Shown here one piece after another: positions 34,530 to 46,585 of a stretch of 64,000 bases of DNA. A program made the position numbers and the translations under genes. Source of the stretch: Dictyophora rubrovolvata (taxonomy: Eukaryota; Basidiomycota; Agaricomycetes; Phallales; Phallaceae); assembly GCA_029959195.1 (NCBI GenBank), contig CP114118.1, forward strand, positions 2,108,001-2,172,000, given 5' to 3'. Within the stretch, counting starts at the first letter, position 1, and every line of letters begins with the position of its first letter. Under the pieces are notes generated by a model, which was not told the origin of the DNA, did no database searches, and was given only the letters and a program-made list of their open reading frames with translations.

Positions 34530-36556
34530 TCAAAGTTTGTAAACTAAGACGTAATATAAGTATGTGTATTAGCCACAAACAAATTGGGGATGGCCTCATA
34601 CCCGAAGCTCCTTCGCTCGGTTTGGTTGCAAAAATCACCTCATGCAACTGTTCAGCCGTCAAACCTTTATGGGGACCGTAAGTCTGGCCGATCATTTGGA
34701 TGAAGGCCTCGACTTGGTCTTCCGGTACGAGTGAAACGGTGCACCCACCCCAACCAGCACCAGTTAGACGACTACCGTAGGCACCTGCCTCGCGAGCAAG
34801 TCGTGTCAGCTCATCTAGTTCCGCGCACGAACATTGGAAGAGCTGAGCACAACTTGCTTGAGATTCATTCATCAATCTGCCTAGCTCATGTAATACTTCC
34901 GGAGAGGTTTCTTCTCTCAAGCATAGTTCTCGGAACTGGAGAACGCGCAAGGCTTCAGTGAAAACGTGAAGTGCGCGTTTATATAGTTGAAAGCGGACCG
35001 CTTCGACTGTTTTAATCTCTTTGAGAACGGGACATAATGGAAACATATAGAGGGGAACGAGGGCTCACCCTCAATCCAAGACAGAAATAACTCGTGAAAC
35101 CCTTCTGATGTTAGACCAGACGCTTCTACCATCTCCTCAAGGGTGAAACCGTTGTCAGGATCGCCCTTTTTGAGACTATCAACTTCCAAAATGATGCGTT
35201 CCAAACCTTTAGAAAGTTCCGCGGGCGCTATTTCATCGCTATCCGAAAATCCACAGAATCGACCTAGCACTTGTTTTAACGTAAGTTTCTCCGTTTTCAG
35301 GACGGGAATGTTTAGATGACGCGCAAGGACCCGGGCAGCCACCAATGTTTCCAATACTCGAAGATTGTACCTGGACTTGGAAGATACCACTTTGTCAGCT
35401 ACAACGAGAGAATTCGCACAAACGAAGACGGCTTTGTGCGTTGTAACGGGAAGTGGAATAGGTTCAGCGGACAGTCGGGGATGAAATGTTATATACAGTG
35501 CAGAGTGAGCGTTGGAAATGACAGAAGCTGCTTGATCCATTCTGAGTTCAAATGAGTTTGCCGCTAAAACTAGGAAGTAAATGAACTACTCTACCCTCCA
35601 CTGTTGACCCCTTTTTCAAAAAGTTTCAGATTTTGATGGATGAAAAGCTGTGATTTGAAAGGGGAGACACCATTACTCACCTACCCGCCTTTCATTTTCC
35701 ATTGAAATTTCTACTAAAGATCCTTTGGTTACCTTGTCCAGTTTATTGTTCACGCTCAGGAAAGCCAGAGTGGAGGCTACGACCATAGCAGCACTTGAAC
35801 TTAGACCGGATCCCGCTGGAACAGTTCCAGTGACCAACATATCGCATCCAACGGGAAGACTAGATTTCTCTCGGAAAAAGTGGTCAAGGACGCCCTTCAA
35901 TCAAGAAATTTAGACCCCCCTTGCAAAAAAAACAAGCAAGCAAGCAAACCGTAAAAGACACAGTATATATACATACATAATATCCTGCTTTGACGTAGCT
36001 TTCCCACCTTAGCTGTGTTTTATCGATTTCGATATACCAATCACTTGACGGGTCAAATACTGGGGTAAAAGATTGTCTTTCGTATTTGGTATCCAAATTG
36101 TCAATCACGACGTGTCCTGAAGAGTCGCCCTCTCTGGGAGCACATGCAATTAGAATATCGCGTTCGATGGCAGCAGGAAATACGCCGAACAGCGCATAGT
36201 CGATGTGTTCCCCTGGATTTTTTGAGTAAAAATAATTGATTTACGAGAAGAAATTCAGAATACCTATAAGATTAACTCTTCCTGGGGCTCGGGCTATAAA
36301 TGTCTACAAAACATGAAGTATGGGACCACTCGTTCGGTAAAAGAGAAAATTATTTTACAGGCTTCCGATGAAAGATTCCCTCAAATTCAGAAATGAGATG
36401 GTTCCATCTCAAACTAGAAAAAAATAATTGACTCTCGTATTAGAAGCTTATCCGACTACTAGTAGGCGCTAACCTAGTTTTCAAGGCAACGCTGACATCG
36501 CCGCCGTGCACTTTGTCCAAAGCAGAGAACACTGGAATGGGAAGAGACGCAGCCAT
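34530..36556 (-). CDS. GAL1: Galactokinase
   Basis: A GHMP kinase that phosphorylates galactose to galactose-1-phosphate, the first committed Leloir step. Nine exons: complement of 36474-36556, 36359-36413, 36264-36303, 35977-36212, 35681-35894, 35595-35610, 35069-35541, 34602-35006 and 34530-34543, 511 aa. Seen: galactokinase signature GRVNLIGEHIDY, GHMP P-loop GTVPAGSGLSSSAAMVVAS, catalytic-Asp motif GVNSGGMDQ, and C-terminal GSRLTGAGWGGCTVSLV. The 16-nt exon 6 supplies G-V-N-S-G of the catalytic motif; omitting it loses the frame and the motif. The last exon is 14 nt. There is no yeast-GAL3-like deletion of the SAA residues, so catalysis is expected. It is divergent from aldose 1-epimerase on a 203-bp promoter. 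Confidence 0.96.
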
Positions 36557-36759
36557 TTCCTCTCGATGAAAAAAATTCTGTCAGAGGTGGATTAAGATCA
36601 TGCGTGGATCCATCCTGAAAAGGTCCGTTTTGGAGACTGGATTACGTGATATGATCATTCAGCTTTGGGACCGGGCCGACGATTACCATCGTCCCTAGTA
36701 GTACCTACTTTTCTGTGTACGGCAGTCCTATTCAAGTTTTCCGCAAGCTGAGAGGTGCC
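36557..36759. promoter_or_regulatory. Bidirectional galactokinase/mutarotase promoter with a palindrome
   Basis: 203 bp separate the two divergent ATGs. GACGATTACCATCGTC at 36678-36693 is a perfect inverted repeat with 6-bp arms and a 4-bp spacer, roughly central between the genes, and a GC-rich CCGGGCCG at 36671-36678 adjoins it. This is a candidate operator for a dimeric regulator. It is a sequence match only; a 6-bp arm can arise by chance. Confidence 0.55.
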
Positions 36760-38551
36760 ATGACTGCTGAACCTGTCCTTCTCTCTCTTTCACCATCCTT
36801 AGCCGTTGAGGTACGCACTAAACTTTGATATTGAATATCATCTAATAGTATTCACTCTCGATGCGTTTAGATTCTCCCAAAGGGTTTGGTCGTCAACCGT
36901 TTTCTGGTCGACGTTGATGGAAAGGTAGCTGGCAATCGTTTTCTTTTGCTTGTGCACAGTTGAATTAAACCATCGTTTTACAATGTATGCAAGACGCACG
37001 ATCTTGTCGTAGGGCCGAGCGATCCCAAGCTTCATGGAGTCAGGCCACACAAGTATCAAAACACCGTCATCGGTCGATATACCAATCGTCTCCCAACGGG
37101 ATCTTTATCAATCGAAAGAGATGGATATCAAGCGATTGTAAATCCAGTTTCAAATGGTAATTTGAACAAATCTTCTTATTATAGTGACTTGCGTTTTCAA
37201 TTCCACAAAACTAGAACATCCCAAAGTGAGCTTGCACGGTGGTATTGAGGGGTTCAACACCAGAGACTGGAAGAAAATCGGGATTTCAGAAGCCACTTTA
37301 TTTTCCGAGAAAGAAAAAAAGGATATCGCTAATCTTCCAGACGGTGCGATATTTACACACATCTCGAAAGAAGGGGACCAAGGATTTCCTGGAGAGCTTC
37401 TTGTCGAGGTTCTCTTCGCTGTCTCTTCTGGCAATCCCCAGACACAACTCTTGGCTAAAACAATCGGTGTCGGCAGCTTGTATATAGTCTATCGAGCCAG
37501 ACTTCTCGAAGGAAGTAGGAGCCGTATTACCCCTATCAATCTTACCCAGGTAGGGTCCTAAAATTGTTATGTCGTACGACTATTGAGAAACGAATTCGCG
37601 ATGACTGAAGCATTGGGGATTCAATTTGGAAGCTAGTTTGGCGGAAAAAGGCCAATCCACTCCTGATATTTTGAAGCACAAGCTATTCATCAAGGTACGG
37701 GACTCTGTCTGATGCTGCTCCTCCCTCCCAAGTCAATGCTCGCCGGCTTATCCGATATTCATGCAGTCTGATAATATTGTGGAGCTAGACGAGGTGGCGC
37801 TAGCCACGGGAAAACTTCAGCCGGTAACAAATATATTTTCAAATCCAAATGGAGCCCATATAGGTGACAATTTCCCTGAGGGAGGATACGGTAATATATC
37901 TTTGAAAGCTGGATTAATTTTAGGTCCATCTCATTTAGAATTTCAGATCAATTCTATGTTTTCAGTCCGCCAACAAATCCCGTAGAGGCTGTCCGAGTTC
38001 CGTTTTCTCAGCTCCAAAACCTTGATCTGTTTGAACAAGTGTTAGCTGCACCCGCCAATACCGACCCTCTCGTTCAGATTTCTTCGGAGCGCTCGGGTAT
38101 TACTCTCGCGTTCGATTCCAATCGTAAGACAAATTCTATTAGCACGATGACTGCCATGCATATATATAATGTTTACCAGAACCTGGTGTGCAATTTTACT
38201 CCGCCAAATTCTTTGATGGAAAAGGGACGCGGAAACATGTTCATGGATGGTCTGGTGGAGACGATGATGGATATGGTATTCATAGTGCGTAAATCAAGGC
38301 CTGCTCTCGAGGATAGAATGATCTAATCAAAAATTTGCCATGACAGCCTTTGCCTTTCTTGAATTTCACGAGGTAATTTGTTTGTTACAAGTTAACCTTT
38401 TCTTATGATTGAAACCCAAATTCTACAGCCTTTGGCAGCATGGCTTCATCCTGAGATCGCAGTGTCGGGCGATACACTCTTGACCGCCGACGAAGTCTAT
38501 AACAATTTTGTTCGAGTAGATGTCCTCTTCACTCCGTCGCCTGATACGTGA
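36760..38551 (+). CDS. Aldose 1-epimerase (galactose mutarotase)
   Basis: Interconverts alpha and beta anomers of galactose, feeding the alpha form to galactokinase. It begins MTAEPVLLSLSPSLAVE and continues ILPKGLVVNRFLVDVDG; then GRYTNRLPTGSLSIERDGY, VSLHGGIEGFNTRDWK, LTQHWGFNLEASLAEKG (central His), DNIVELDEVALATGKLQPV, GGYDQFYVFSPPTNPVEA and a C-terminal GVQFYSAKFFDG. About eight short introns are needed; the one ending near 37974 was placed so that YDQFYVFSPP is formed. No signal peptide is apparent, so it is probably cytosolic. The stop is at 38549-38551. Sequence resembles the basidiomycete mutarotase-like family; the Leloir role is supported by the divergent galactokinase. Confidence 0.88.
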
Positions 38552-41500
38552 TCTTATTTTTTTTGTTGTAAATTTGATAAACATGTAAGATCATGTTCGC
38601 ATATATGAAGAATATGACAGTGAGATTCAAGACTTAGAGTGCGCTCCCGGACACGATATGTCACGCGTCGTCACGCGACGCGACTTGTGATCATTATCAT
38701 ATTTTTGAAGATAGCCGGATCCTAAAGTCAGAGTACGCGCGAGCGTTGAACCTGCTGGACGCCTGACGCGGGTAGCCAACTAGAGATTTGGGAGGGTATT
38801 TCTGCGTCATTGTCAAGACTCGAGACTCGAGAGCCTGAGAGCCTGAGAGGTATACTTGAGAGTGGCCAAAGAACCAATCAGTGTATAAAAGGTAGTGAAA
38901 GAATGATCAATAAAGGCTTCCAGGACTTGGTTTTGGCGGCCTTTTCATTAGGGACATCGCATTTCAATACCGAGTCGCTATTATCGTGATGTTCAGGAGA
39001 ATACTCACCCAGCAATCACTCGTGCGGGGTGACCCAGAATAATTAAGCCCTAGACTCGGAAGATGGTCAATGTCAGGGTCAACACTGAATAATTGATGCA
39101 ATACTTTGGCGTCGTCATGCAGCGGATGCACATGACCTACAGAAATGAGATTTGAGACAACTGTAATTATTACGTCCTGTCACATGTCACGCTCTGGTGC
39201 ACTGCACGGGGTCCTGCACTGCTAAAACAGATGCCGCGGGAGGTTTTGATTTCGAAATGCCATCTCCAGTCTGAAGCACGTTTCTCAAGTCAGATCATCG
39301 TAATACAAACTTCACGGACAGGGCAGATACTACCTACGTTACTACGTTACTATCACGGACTACATCCATAACATCATCTTCAAGCACAGCAAAACCAAAT
39401 TTAGACTTTTTGCAAGCTCATTTCATTAAAACAATTTCGAAAGCGACAACCATACGAAGCTGGCTAAATATACAAGATCATCCATCGTCTTCCCGTCACC
39501 GGCGACAGTGACCGTGGCTGCGAGAGCTAGCATCCCCGTGCTGGCTTCTGCGTCTATGTATTACTAGTTCCTTATCGAAAGAAAAGAATGGGGGACATAT
39601 AATATGCAGATATTCTTGTCTACGTCAGGGACATGGCAGTACTGCGTCCCTGAGGTGTTTAATTTGATCCTGATCAGCATTATGACAGCTCTGCTTGACC
39701 ATCGAAGGCTTTAGGTATGTACTACGAATTCAGAGGAACTGACTCTTTCATTCATGTTCAAGTTATTCTTTTTGCAGCTTTCTGTTCCTTTCTGCTCTTA
39801 TCAAAACGGCTTAAACGTTCAATACTTATCTATCGCCATCGCCATCGCCATCGCCATCGTCATCAACGAAGAAGTTGCAGTGCAGATCTAGAAGCATCCA
39901 ATTAATCAACAACGTCAACACGCATTTGGCAATTCTGGCTCATAATTAGACCCATAATCAACGAGGGAAGTCACATGTACGTATTCAACTTTGATGTATA
40001 TTATTAAAAAAAAAATTCAAGGTTCTGCTTAGCCGGTTAGAAGTTGAACGCGGGTCGGATTAGATCTTGATTTTCTATAGGTCCCCCCAATGCCAGTCCC
40101 GCCCGCTACACAATACAGGCACTTCCGTTTCTCTAATTGGCGAGCCTCAAGGTGACTTGGATGATGCTAAAGGTAAAGCGGGAAAGGCGGGAAAGGTTAA
40201 CGTCAAAAGAAGCGTCGATGATGCAACAAAGGTCCGAAGTTTACTTGGAAAGGTACCCTTGACAGCTTGCCAAGGTTTCTGCAAGTTCTACCGTGATGTT
40301 CAGCCAGGACTCATAGTAGCTGCTTAGACTCCAATAGATAGAGTTTTTTTTTTTTCTAGTATTAGCTCCAGCAAGTTTGGATAAATATACTACCGCACCT
40401 CAAGGCGTCACTGGCTGTGGGCCCCATCTCGAGAAGTTTTGCTGCGCCGGACCAATCAGCACACTAAATGTAACTATACTAAGAGTAGCTCCCGTGAGCG
40501 AATATAACTATGCTATCAGACATAAGACATATATCTTATTTGTCCTTGAATTTAAGTTTGTGGCGACTTGTCACAGGACTACTTTGTAGTACAACGAAAT
40601 TTTAAAAACCTGCAATTAGTATGTCCTATTCTTATGTCCTACATATTACAATGTGGATCAAAAGTTAATATAGAGAATCCGATCATGATTGGCACCGGGC
40701 GGTATCACGCAGTACTTTCACTATCACACAATTTCCCATATAGTTTATCCAGTGGCTTTCAACGCCGGTGGGAAAACATTTTATTTCTGAGATGAGTCAA
40801 CGACTCGAAGCGTAGCTTTCTCGAGCTATAGGTAGTACTGATTCGACGACGGTTCGTAATCTGATAGATACTATTTGTCTTCTAAAAAATTTCCTCGCCA
40901 CCAAAAAAAAATTTTTTTGTCGAGAGCTTCGGATTCTTCTGAGAACCCGCTCAGTTACCATACAAATATCAACAGGGTGCGCACGTGGGCAATGGAGAAA
41001 AACCCAATCCAATTCAAATTTAGGTCGAGGTGGACCCGTGACGAAGAAGAACCTTTCTTAATCAAGGAGGCCTGAATTCGTGCATATTAAACCGATCACT
41101 GCGGGTCCTCACAGGTCCTCACGCGACCACGAAACACGGAAACTCAATTTAGTCGGACCCATAAGCCGAATCAAACCTCGACGACGGACTCCGTTACAAT
41201 ACATACTATATGTGAATGGATTCAAGGAAAATATCCTGTTAGCTTGCCATCGACCCTAGTTATTAAGGTACACAGTCTTCACTATATTGCGTGACATCTA
41301 CGCCAAATTAGACTCGGAGAGACCAAGTTTGTCCTTATTTTCAATCGACCACTCGCGTGCTCCATCTACTATCACTCCAAGAAGGAAGGAGAAAACATAG
41401 TCCATTCGGGAGTGTAATTGGAGTGTAAATTCAAAAAGGAACCTCGTCGGGGCACGATTTAAAATCCGATCGCCGCCCAGCAATTCTAATCTTGTCAGCA

Positions 41501-43018
41501 CACGATTTAGACAGAATTTCCTTCGAGAGCTAGATAAAATTTAAAATTATCGATTAAGCTCGAATTAATGCGCCACAATACATCATTGTTTACCCAAATA
41601 ATGAACATGTACAACCTAACTTGGAGGTACTACTAGTATACTTGTTTAGAAATCACCGGCACAGGGAAAAAAAATTTAGAAGCTCCATAACTAAATCACA
41701 GAATCCAGAAGCTAATATGCCAGTGAGCTGGAAACGTCTTGGGGTATATTTGGTAGTCCACAATCAAAAAAAGAACCTTCAACTCAATTCACTCTACATG
41801 TGTAAACATACAATCGGCAAGTGCCACTCGAGATTCTTCTCCAATTGCGAAGACGCTGTCAGCATTATATATGGTCGTGTACATACCGTACGATGCACCA
41901 TCATATACATACACATATTCTACCTCGTGGGTTCCAAATTGAAGTATTAAATTTCCTGGCATCACGCTTTTTGATCATGTTGATTACAATTCAGTACGCC
42001 ATGAATGATCAATTTCATGATACCGCTCCAAGCCATTTAGGATAGAAACAGCTTGTGAGAACCCTTTAAAGAAAGAAAGAAAGAAAAAAAGGAATCACCC
42101 GATCTGTGTAGTATGTACATATGCATATCCGATATCTCAGTGTAATTAATTTATGAAACGGAAGGATTCAGATTTTCTTGTCAAGGTTGTCGGACATTTT
42201 CATAAAAGCCCGTACCGTAACGTGCACATTAATTTAATGTCTAGTGCGTTCATGAAGATCAGAAGCTGCCAGCATTTCTCTCTGTCGGCCAACTTTTTTT
42301 TTTAGTCATGGCGCAACATTATGCAGGTTAATTAAGTGGCTTTATATCAAAAGCTGAATCGGGGAGTCGAAGATTCATCCAAATGCAAAGAGATGATAGG
42401 TAGTAAAATCACAATTGGCATCGTGTGGGCGCAATCTGCGAACCTGCAAGTGAGTAATATTACAGCCTACAGCGTACATTCATACATACAAGATAAAAGG
42501 GAATTGAAAAAAAAAATTGAATGTAATAGGTAGTGAGCGTGCAAGAGAATTAATCGAATCAAAGTTTATAATGAAGAGTGAAAAAAAAAGGCGACAAGGA
42601 GAGGCAACTAAAATGATAATAACAAACATCCTACTAACACTGGTACTACTATAAACAAATGACGAATTGCCAAAACATGCTGTATAGTTTATGTATAAAC
42701 TGGAGTGGAGGAGTGCAGCACGCCATAAGTGATGAAAAAAAGATACAAAACTGCGACAGGCGAACCGCAAGATTCATTTTTTTTCCTTCGGGGTGAGGGG
42801 GAGAGCGAATGAAAAAGGGGAATGCGTGAGAGGGAGGTATACAGCATATCGAATCAGTCTAATTTCGTTGCCATTTTTATCGAGGTTCGAGGTCAAATAA
42901 GCAAAAACGTGGTAGAAGAAGTTGAAGGAAGCATAGAGCAGCGGGAAATGGAACAAACGAGAGTGACGGTCAGCAAGGGATCCATATAGGAACTCGGAGA
43001 GGGGGGGGGAAGGGACTT
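38552..43018. other. 4.5-kb gene-poor, AT-rich region
   Basis: No segment showed family similarity on either strand. Open frames (for example around 40067-40327 and 40377-40589) are short, lack neighbours that splice to them and look like chance. It contains a hexanucleotide repeat at 39833-39864, a GC-rich inverted repeat near 38661-38685 (CGCGTCG and CGACGCG) and many short homopolymer tracts. The right end holds the probable 3' UTR of the PPS1 gene. Confidence 0.5.
39833..39864. repeat. CGCCAT hexanucleotide repeat
   Basis: About five tandem copies of a CGCCAT-type unit, the last one altered to CGTCAT. It lies in gene-poor sequence, and a role is not apparent. Confidence 0.85.
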
Positions 43019-45993
43019 TTAATGTAAATATTTCTCATTTAGCAAATGAACTTCACGAGCCAAAAAGGGCCAGTTCAAGCTTTTTCTCAGAATTCCCTGT
43101 AAAGCCTTTTCGTTTTCATCCGGTGGCTCCATCCACGATTCGGCACTACCATCAACGTTGTTAATATCCAAGTGTCCGCGATGAAGATGATCGTAAACTC
43201 GCGAGCGTGCCAGCTCGACTTCCCATCCGCATAAGTTATACAAGAGCCTCATATTTGGCTGAATCAAAACGCTCAGCCGCCGCGATCGCACGATAAGATA
43301 TGCATCGACGAGTGAAATATTAAGGTGCTTCATAACGTAGGCTATGGTCACGGTCGCACTACGCGATACGCCGACTCGACAGTGAACAAGCACTTTTCCA
43401 CCTTCGACACGGGCTTTATCAATCCATGCACAAATGGATGCAAACGCCGGTCGAAGTGAATCAATGCCATCATCGCAGACACCCTGAATGTCATTAGCAT
43501 TATTGTTATAATTACATGAACAGTGTAAACATCAAACCATCTCACCTTGATATCCAAAACTTTTATCCGCCCTTCTTTTTCTTCACGCCACAAGGATCCT
43601 ATTTGTCTGCTCCTCCCCGAGGAGGTAGTAGGCAAAACATATTGATATTCATCTCCTCCTGCAGTACGACCCTCTCTAGACTCGGGTGCTTGGGTCAGAT
43701 TCGAGCCTGAATTAGATCCCGGCGTAGGTGAACTTTCACCGACCGGTGGAACGAGGGCGCATTCCCCCACGCTTACAACGTGCGTGACTCCCAACGCGTG
43801 GAGCATGTACGCATTGGCAGCGTGATTCAAATTGCCCAAGTAAAGAAATGGTAACACTCTTGACGGAAAAGAGCCATCGAAGCGATCGTCGTTGAACCAA
43901 CTGGTGTGGTCTATCAAAGCAGGTAATAAGGGTGACGTCTGCGCACGAGCACGACGCTGTTGAGTAGTGTGGTGCATCGCCTGCTGCTGTTGTTTTAACG
44001 GCTGACCGAATTCGCTTGAAGGTGTCGTCGGAATTGACGAACTAAGTCCGTGTCCGTTACCATGATTGTTGTTGTGATGATTTCGGTTCATCAGCGCCCC
44101 GGCCCATGCCCACTTGTCTGACATACCCGAACCTTTCTCTCTTCCCGCTTTTTCCTTTTCTCGTCCTTCACTACCGCCACGAGCATATTTTGCTTCGATT
44201 CTCCGCAGCACACCCAAATCCCACTGGTGAACAAAGAAACTTCGCCCCCGGTTCACTTGGAGTTCTAGATAGGCATCGGGTAGCGAACAATGCCTCTCAG
44301 CCATCAACACCGTCAAAGCGAGGATGGATGATTCAGTGTATCCGTCATGACTATAAATGAGGACTTTACACCGTCGAGGTCTGTGAAGCACAGATTGAAT
44401 AAATGATATAAACGGCGCAAGCTGTAAGATGGTTTCCGGGCATGACTGAGGAGCAGAGGGGAAAGAGAAATGTATGATCGTATTGGCATTGGGAGGTGGA
44501 CGGGGAGGAGCCCCGGAAGGAGATATAAAGGGGGACGACAAGCCTGAATAGCCAGTTGCCCACAACGCGTCAAGTGCAGAAAGATGTTCTTCTGCTTGTT
44601 TTAGCAGTTGCGAATGGGGAAACGACGCCTGATCATAACATTCAATGCAAATATCGTATCCATCTGGGTTGTTGACGTTCGATTCGAACGGACTGTCTGA
44701 GTCTCCCTTCTGCCATATAGGAACATCCCCACTGTTTCCGACGAAGACACCAGGATGAATTTCGGATGTATGTGTTAGGTCACGCATCTCAGCCATTTCA
44801 CGAGTCGAAAACGAGATTAAATTTGAAGGAACCCCGCCTGAAGTGATGCTGACTAGGTCAGGATATTGGGTTTCAAATGTGGAAAATGGGTCGGTGACGA
44901 TGAACACGTTGTATGAGAGAAGATGACGTGCATCTATATGGGGTGGACATGACTTGAGACGTTGCTCACGTTTGGATTCGATGGCGAGTTTGAAACGCTG
45001 AGCGAGAGAGAAGGCGGGGCGGGTGAGACCCTTTGGCGAGTAAATAACGATGTCGGAAAGAGTGGCGTATATGGGAACTTGAATCCCAAAGTTTCGGAGC
45101 GATATGCCTGGTGGGAAAAGATGAGAATAGCCAGAACAAAAACGTAATTACGGCAGAAGCACAGATGAAATAAAAAAAGGGGGCGAGGCGAGGGAGAGAG
45201 AAGTTGGAATTCGGGGTATCCTTGTGTGACAGCATGAGAGAAGAAAACATAGCATACCTTTCGGAACAACAGGAGGAATGAATTGTGGACCATCTGTGGT
45301 ATCTATTAAAAGTTCTGATGGATGAAATGTGGAGGTGAGAAGATGAGAAGTGAGTATAGGTTTTGAGGAAGACGGAACTGGAGGAAAACTTGAGCATGAC
45401 GGCAGGGAATGTAGTGATGTGCTCGTGGTCTCCAGTGAAACCATAGACTGTGAGAAGATGGAGTCTACGGACGACGACAACATAGAGTCAACGTCTGAAC
45501 GAGGGGATTGTATGGACACAGGCCGCGAGGAGTATAGGGAAATGTCCTCCTTTGGGGACGAGGAAGCGGCAGTAGCCATCGAAGAAGTGGTAGCATTTGA
45601 GTTGCCGTTTCCAAGAAATAATAAATCATCGTCTGCGTCGTCATCAACGTCGTCGACCATATCTTCGACCTCTTCATCAAAAGTGTTCAAGGGCAAAAGT
45701 TCATCGTCGTCATCGCATAAGACCCATATTAGACCACGATAGGCAGGGACCGGTACGGGAGCACCGTTCTTGGAGAAGAAATGGTTCTGTGCGTGATTAT
45801 CGCCCTCGAGACCATGGAGAAACGGGAAAAGAACATTGTCTGGGACGTCAGAGGTGAGATGCTTGTCTCGAATTTTAGCGAACTGATGAGCGGTAATTGC
45901 GCGAATTGGAGCATGAGGAGCAGGACGAGGAAGGAGGATACGAAGACTATCGAGGAATGCCTGGGGATAGGTAAGGCCAGCGACAGACGACAT
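43019..45993 (-). CDS. PPS1: PPS1-like dual-specificity phosphatase
   Basis: A protein tyrosine/Ser-Thr phosphatase; yeast PPS1 acts in the DNA-synthesis phase. Three exons: complement of 45258-45993, 43546-45107 and 43019-43483, 920 aa. The C-terminal catalytic loop is VHCRVGVSRSATVTIAYVM (HCX5R with the expected SRS), with a preceding DGIDSLRPAF Asp loop. An earlier domain around residue 500 has VLIYSHDGYTESSILALTVL at the same structural place: the fold appears kept but the catalytic Cys is replaced. The N-terminus (MSSVAGLTYPQAFLDSLRIL) is followed by an Asp-rich acidic stretch and a Ser-rich linker. The start at 45993 is the first ATG of the frame. Confidence 0.93.
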
Positions 45994-46585
45994 AGGGGGA
46001 GAATAATTGAGTTTATTCGTCGTTGGCGACGTTGAGGGGATCAAGGAAAAGAGTTATGATAGTTGGAGAGAGGGTATGAGAAGGAGGAGGAGGAGTAAAG
46101 AGTGAGAAAGTCTCACCATTGAATTCAACTCCCGAGTTCGACTTAGATCTAAAATAAGGACCCCCGTGGACCCCAAATGTGACATCGTCACCCTTGGCAG
46201 ATCACATTATCTAAGCATGCAACTGCCCGGCCAGGTTCACGTTTTCAAGTCAAAAGGCTGTTTTTGTTGCGCTGTGCTATATACATTGGAATCTGGTTTA
46301 CGCCCCATTATAGTGCCTGGTTTCCTAATGATGCGTTTGCCAAGGCAAGTGGCACCGCATACTCTCAGAGCGTATAGTGGCATCGCCAAACAAGATGATC
46401 GCTCCGGAGTCGTTCGTTTTTGTTGGGTAGTATTAATATGTGAACCAATTCGCTCCCGATCAACTTGTTAGTGATTTTGAAAATGTGTCAAAACTTGTCC
46501 GTTGAGAAAAGAACGAGTTACGAGGAATACACCATATGACTTGGGTTCTAAGTAAGTTTAAAAGTCCGCATGCCACAATCCATGT
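45994..46585. other. Intergenic, PPS1 promoter and 3' region of a small gene
   Basis: 592 bp between the PPS1 start and the stop of the next minus-strand gene. A plus-strand open frame at 46166-46471 has no family resemblance and no promoter context I could see. No other feature was found. Confidence 0.4.

Noticed and set aside
38640-38990. Possible solo LTR: GC-rich inverted repeat, TATAAAA and AATAAA-like signals in order.
   Set aside because: No matching terminal TG...CA ends, no target-site duplication, no second copy in the window and no nearby element genes could be shown.
40067-40589. Possible small Cys-containing secreted protein.
   Set aside because: No signal peptide, no hydrophobin Cys pattern and no supported start; frames do not splice together.
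46166-46471. 101-codon plus-strand open frame.
   Set aside because: No family resemblance; lies in the spacer between two minus-strand genes.
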